Assembly (NCBI GenBank): GCA_900552715.1
Contig: USAV01000085.1
Span: 1-7,837 of the forward strand
DNA from: an uncultured Veillonella sp.
Lineage (GTDB): Bacteria > Bacillota > Negativicutes > Veillonellales > Veillonellaceae
DNA: 7,837 bases
Reading direction: 5' to 3'
Shown here: positions 5,638-7,837 of the stretch, piece after piece
Layout: each line of letters opens with the position of its first letter
Numbering within the stretch: the first letter of the stretch is position 1
Made by a program: the position numbers and the translations under genes
Notes under the pieces: model-generated
What the model was told of the DNA's origin: nothing
What the model saw: the letters and a program-made list of their open reading frames with translations, nothing else
Databases searched by the model: none

Positions 5638-6660
5638 TTATAAGTCTTTTACAACATCAGATAACTTCTCTTTCAAATATTCTAACTTTTTACTCATGAA
5701 TTCTAACTCATCCTTCGCTCGAGAATCATCTTCATAGGATAAGAATGAGTGAAGTAGATTTAGAACATCTTGATTTTCTACAGAAATAATTTCCTTCCAG
5801 TCTTGCAATGTCGTTTTACGCCCAATATTCTTTACTTGTTTGCGATACTCTGTTGGTGTTATGCGGAAATGCTTTTTAAAAGCCACATTAAAAGCTTTAA
5901 CATCGGCAAAGCCACAATCACTCGCAATTCGTGCTACAGCCTCATCGGTGTTAATTAAACAAAGAGTAGCCTCTCGAAGTCTCAAACGCAAAACATATTC
6001 AACAAAAGAAATGCCCATTTGCTTTTTAAAGAACTGAGATGTATAGGCAACATTATACCCCCCAATTTTCGCAATATCTTCTAGCTCTATTTTCTGCTCA
6101 TAATGCTCATCAATATAGGCAATCATTTTATCGAACGTTGCTGGTTTCATATCACCAGGTCTAGCATTTTCATGAATCTTTTTAATAGGATCAAACTCTC
6201 TAAATACATCCCCAGCCAACGCTAAATAATGATGCTCTATCCACATTCGATGTACCGGACTTTCACCTTTAGTCATCAATAACATCGTCATAGCTGCATG
6301 ATGCCGTAAGGTTGTAAAGAATTGACTGTGACGATTACTATTATCTGAACGCAATACAAATTGATAGGCGCCAAAATCTGGATCATACTGTTGGTAAAAT
6401 TCATTTCCTACATGAATGGCAAAGGCAATGACATCCTCTTCCAGAGCTAATGTGGCATGTCCCACTTGAGGAGAGATAATGACCACATCAAGTGGTTCCA
6501 TCGTAAATGTCTCACCATTACAACTCATTTCCATTTGGCCTTTTAATAGAATAAGAATCTCCGTCTCACCATGCCAGTTATAATGATATGTGCCAACTCT
6601 ATATATGTTACTGCTAAACTCTATGTAATTATGTTTATATGAATAGTCGAAATAATCCAT
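5638..6660 (-). CDS. AraC-family transcriptional regulator (copy 2)
   Basis: A 340-residue paralogue of copy 1 with the same architecture: cupin-like sensor domain (YHYNWHGETEILILLKG near 25-41, SPQVGHAT), two helix-turn-helix motifs (IELEDIAKIGGYNVAYTSQF and VARIASDCGFADVKAFNVAF), then a C-terminal extension with QDWKEIIS and a charged coiled coil ending SDVVKDL. The start at 6660 (MDYFDY) is preferred to an in-frame ATG at 6693 because copy 1 starts at the same residue and the upstream ATG lies inside a hairpin arm with no properly spaced ribosome site. GGAG lies 13 bases before 6660, a poor spacing that may mean weak translation. It follows the cupin gene by 71 bp and precedes the SemiSWEET operator, its likely target. 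The ligand is unknown. Confidence 0.9.
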   Translation of the reverse strand: MDYFDYSYKHNYIEFSSNIYRVGTYHYNWHGETEILILLKGQMEMSCNGETFTMEPLDVVIISPQVGHATLALEEDVIAFAIHVGNEFYQQYDPDFGAYQFVLRSDNSNRHSQFFTTLRHHAAMTMLLMTKGESPVHRMWIEHHYLALAGDVFREFDPIKKIHENARPGDMKPATFDKMIAYIDEHYEQKIELEDIAKIGGYNVAYTSQFFKKQMGISFVEYVLRLRLREATLCLINTDEAVARIASDCGFADVKAFNVAFKKHFRITPTEYRKQVKNIGRKTTLQDWKEIISVENQDVLNLLHSFLSYEDDSRAKDELEFMSKKLEYLKEKLSDVVKDL

Positions 6661-6685
6661 AGATATCCAATCACTCCATATGCCA

Positions 6686-6719
6686 AAATGCATCCCTTAT
6701 AAATTCAAAGGATGCATTT
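6686..6719 (-). terminator. Hairpin between cupin and AraC copy 2
   Basis: On the minus strand a 13-bp stem begins AAATGCATCC and closes with GGATGCATTT, including one G-U wobble, around an 8-base loop. Only four T residues end it, so termination may be partial, letting cupin transcripts continue into the regulator gene. It corresponds to the hairpin at 4866-4897 in the other cassette. Confidence 0.55.
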
Positions 6720-6731
6720 ATTATGATATAT

Positions 6732-7067
6732 TTATTTAACTACGGTCAATAACATCTTGAAGTTTTCTCGAGCATCTAAACTATGCGGCACTTCAGATGG
6801 CATGATCAATGTTTCACCAGCTTTCACAGTATGTTCCACATCACCGACGACGATGTGTGCCTCACCATCAAGGATTTGTACAATCGCATCGCCTACAGTT
6901 ACATGAGTAGAGATTTCTTCGCCCTTTGGTAACGCAAACAAGGTAATACTGAGTCGTTCATTTTGGGCTATCGTAATACTAATCACTTGCCCCTCTTTAT
7001 ACTCTAAACGCTCGCCTAGATGTAAAATTTCATTAACTGGGATATTTTTTGTGAAAGTCTTACTCAT
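6732..7067 (-). CDS. Small single-domain cupin protein
   Basis: A 111-residue protein made of one small beta-barrel cupin domain (about residues 38-110). Motif 1 is PKGEEISTHVTVGDAIVQILDG (47-68) and motif 2 GETLIMPSEVPHSL (84-97). Of the usual metal ligands, His55 and His95 are present, but the second His of the HxH pair is Val57 and the Glu position is not clearly filled, so metal binding is uncertain. No signal peptide or membrane segment is seen; it should be cytoplasmic. The ATG at 7067 has AGGAG 8 bases upstream; an in-frame GTG at 7076 overlaps that site and is rejected. Genes of this type are often sensors, isomerases or stress proteins, and no specific function can be assigned. It lies directly ahead of AraC copy 2 and may share a transcript with it. 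A scar of a second copy lies ahead of AraC copy 1. Confidence 0.82.
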   Translation of the reverse strand: MSKTFTKNIPVNEILHLGERLEYKEGQVISITIAQNERLSITLFALPKGEEISTHVTVGDAIVQILDGEAHIVVGDVEHTVKAGETLIMPSEVPHSLDARENFKMLLTVVK

Positions 7068-7081
7068 AGAAATCACTCCTT

Positions 7082-7091
7082 ATATAACTAT
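7082..7091 (-). promoter_or_regulatory. Partial match to the AraC-type operator ahead of cupin
   Basis: ATAGTTATAT, 10 bases of the 14-mer found ahead of ttdA and the SemiSWEET gene, lies directly upstream of the cupin ribosome site. The TTGG half is absent and no -10 box stands 21 bp downstream, so protein binding here would more likely repress, or the match may be chance in AT-rich DNA. Confidence 0.3.
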
Positions 7092-7155
7092 TTGATAGTA
7101 AAAATAATTAAAAAGTAGATTGAAATAAATTTTGTCAAAACTCAATTGATGTAAC

Positions 7156-7174
7156 TAAAAGGATTATCCTTTTA
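7156..7174. promoter_or_regulatory. Perfect 19-bp palindrome upstream of cupin
   Basis: TAAAAGGATTATCCTTTTA is perfectly symmetric about its central base. It lies about 90 bp ahead of the cupin ATG and just upstream (minus-strand sense) of a TTGACA at 7138-7133 that could be a -35 box, although no clear -10 follows at normal distance. It resembles a dimeric repressor or metal-regulator operator in form. A wider CTCAATT/AATTGAG inverted pair (7141-7147, 7193-7199) encloses it. No known regulator is recognised. Confidence 0.5.
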
Positions 7175-7262
7175 TTGACTTTATTATAAATTAATTGAGA
7201 TTTAATTTCAGTTCCTACAGCAACAGAATTGAAGTAATTTTATATACTTATATAAACAAATT

Positions 7263-7288
7263 GACGAGGCCTCCACAGAGACCTCGTC
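7263..7288 (-). terminator. Hairpin after moeA
   Basis: On the minus strand GACGAGGTCTC pairs with GAGGCCTCGTC, 11 bp with one U-G wobble, around a 4-base loop. It lies about 90 bases past the moeA stop. The following T-richness is broken (AATTTGTTTATAT), so it is a moderate rather than textbook terminator. Confidence 0.6.
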
Positions 7289-7375
7289 TTGTTATTTATA
7301 TCTATTAATCTTACAAATATTTAATATGCTTAATTTTTAAATGCTACATATCTAAAACTTGTAAGTCCATATATT

Positions 7376-7837
7376 TTAAACCGCAGGTAGTAATCCTAAT
7401 AGATACACATCAAAGGTATCGCCCGGATGTACTTCATGTACCCCACGAGGAATACATGCGAGGGCGTTCACAGTATATAAACCTAGCATACTACTACTGT
7501 TAAAATGACGATTTGCCACAAAACGTGGTGCACCACCGCCAAAGATTACTTTGCCTTGTACATACCGATCAAAAGCATTACGTTTAAAGATTTCTGAATC
7601 CATTACGCAGGCTACTACTGGTGTGGTCCAGTTTACCAAGCCTTTATATCGTTTCAATGTTGGCGCTACGATTAGATACCATCCATTAAAAGCTGCCCCT
7701 GGATTACCAGAAAGGCCAAAAATAATTTGACCTTTAGGGGTTACAGCACCATAAGATGCTGCACCAGGACGCATTTGAATGCGCGCATAAATAGATTTAG
7801 CGCCTAACTTTTCATAAATAAGAGGCATTGTATCAAA
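7376..7837 (-). CDS. moeA: MoeA-like molybdopterin molybdenumtransferase, C-terminal part
   Basis: The last 153 codons of a gene that enters from the right edge; the reading frame is open through 7837, so the ATG at 7828 is internal. MoeA inserts molybdate into adenylated molybdopterin during cofactor synthesis in the cytoplasm. Visible here are the end of the MoCF-like domain (RIQMRPGAASYG, then IIFGLSGNPGAAF, matching the family GLPGNP motif with Ser for Pro) and the small C-terminal beta domain (FDRY, NRHFNSSSMLGLYTVNALACIPRG, ending GDTFDVYLLGLL). The family usually has GSG.L...AN..., so this is a somewhat divergent member. It is followed by a hairpin and probably has no functional link to the tartrate genes. 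A MoeA-like or MoeA-fusion protein with a different N-terminus cannot be excluded from the fragment. Confidence 0.85.
   Translation of the reverse strand, partial: FDTMPLIYEKLGAKSIYARIQMRPGAASYGAVTPKGQIIFGLSGNPGAAFNGWYLIVAPTLKRYKGLVNWTTPVVACVMDSEIFKRNAFDRYVQGKVIFGGGAPRFVANRHFNSSSMLGLYTVNALACIPRGVHEVHPGDTFDVYLLGLLPAV

Noticed and set aside
6661..6693. Extended start of AraC copy 2 (MHFGIWSDWIS)
   Set aside because: The ATG lies in a hairpin arm, has AAGGG directly against it with no spacing, and the paralogue starts at the downstream MDYF.
7068..7076. GTG start adding three residues to the cupin protein
   Set aside because: The GTG overlaps the ribosome site that properly serves the ATG at 7067.

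Overview
The window is a compact, AT-rich stretch of a low-GC anaerobe. Every supported gene lies on the minus strand, so transcription runs from high to low coordinates. The protein set (two-subunit L-tartrate dehydratase, formate-tetrahydrofolate ligase, MoeA, AraC regulators) and the general look of the proteins suggest a Negativicutes member, most likely Veillonella. That assignment is inference from protein character; no rRNA or other marker gene is present.

In transcription order: the C-terminal part of a MoeA-like molybdenum cofactor protein (7376-7837, runs off the right edge) and its hairpin (7263-7288); a leader with a perfect 19-bp palindrome (7156-7174); a small cupin protein (6732-7067); AraC-family regulator copy 2 (5638-6660); its terminator (5465-5497) and an operator/promoter (5322-5371); a SemiSWEET half-transporter (5005-5271); AraC-family regulator copy 1 (3780-4808); its terminator (3618-3651) and a matching operator/promoter (3473-3522); ttdA and ttdB for L(+)-tartrate dehydratase (3394 down to 1881); a hairpin (1824-1856); a DASS/SLC13-type anion transporter (509-1777) and its terminator (450-488); then a 9-bp repeat array, a good promoter and the first 43 codons of fhs (1-131).

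Proposed metabolic logic: the transporter imports a dicarboxylate, probably tartrate; TtdAB dehydrates it to oxaloacetate; the cell then feeds this into malate/fumarate/succinate metabolism. AraC copy 1 sits directly upstream and is the obvious candidate activator.

The most notable feature is a duplicated regulatory cassette. The two AraC proteins are close paralogues. The sequence ahead of both genes (35 of 39 bases identical in one block), the terminators behind them, and the promoters after those terminators are also matched. Both promoters carry the 14-mer TTGGATAGTTATAT exactly 21 bp from a -10 box (TACAAT or TAGAAT). One cassette drives the SemiSWEET gene, the other ttdAB. Ahead of AraC copy 1 there is a scar that looks like the last codons of a second cupin gene, so an ancestral cupin-araC unit seems to have duplicated and most of one cupin copy was lost or replaced.

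Longer non-coding stretches: 132-508 holds the fhs promoter, a hairpin, the 9-bp array and a terminator. 3395-3779 holds the ttdA leader, promoter/operator, the araC copy 1 terminator and a 17-bp direct repeat. 5272-5637 holds the SemiSWEET leader, promoter/operator and the araC copy 2 terminator; apart from one degenerate copy of the 17-bp repeat (5523-5535), 5498-5637 shows nothing I can name. 7068-7375 holds the palindrome and the moeA hairpin. No tRNA, rRNA, insertion sequence or CRISPR array was seen.
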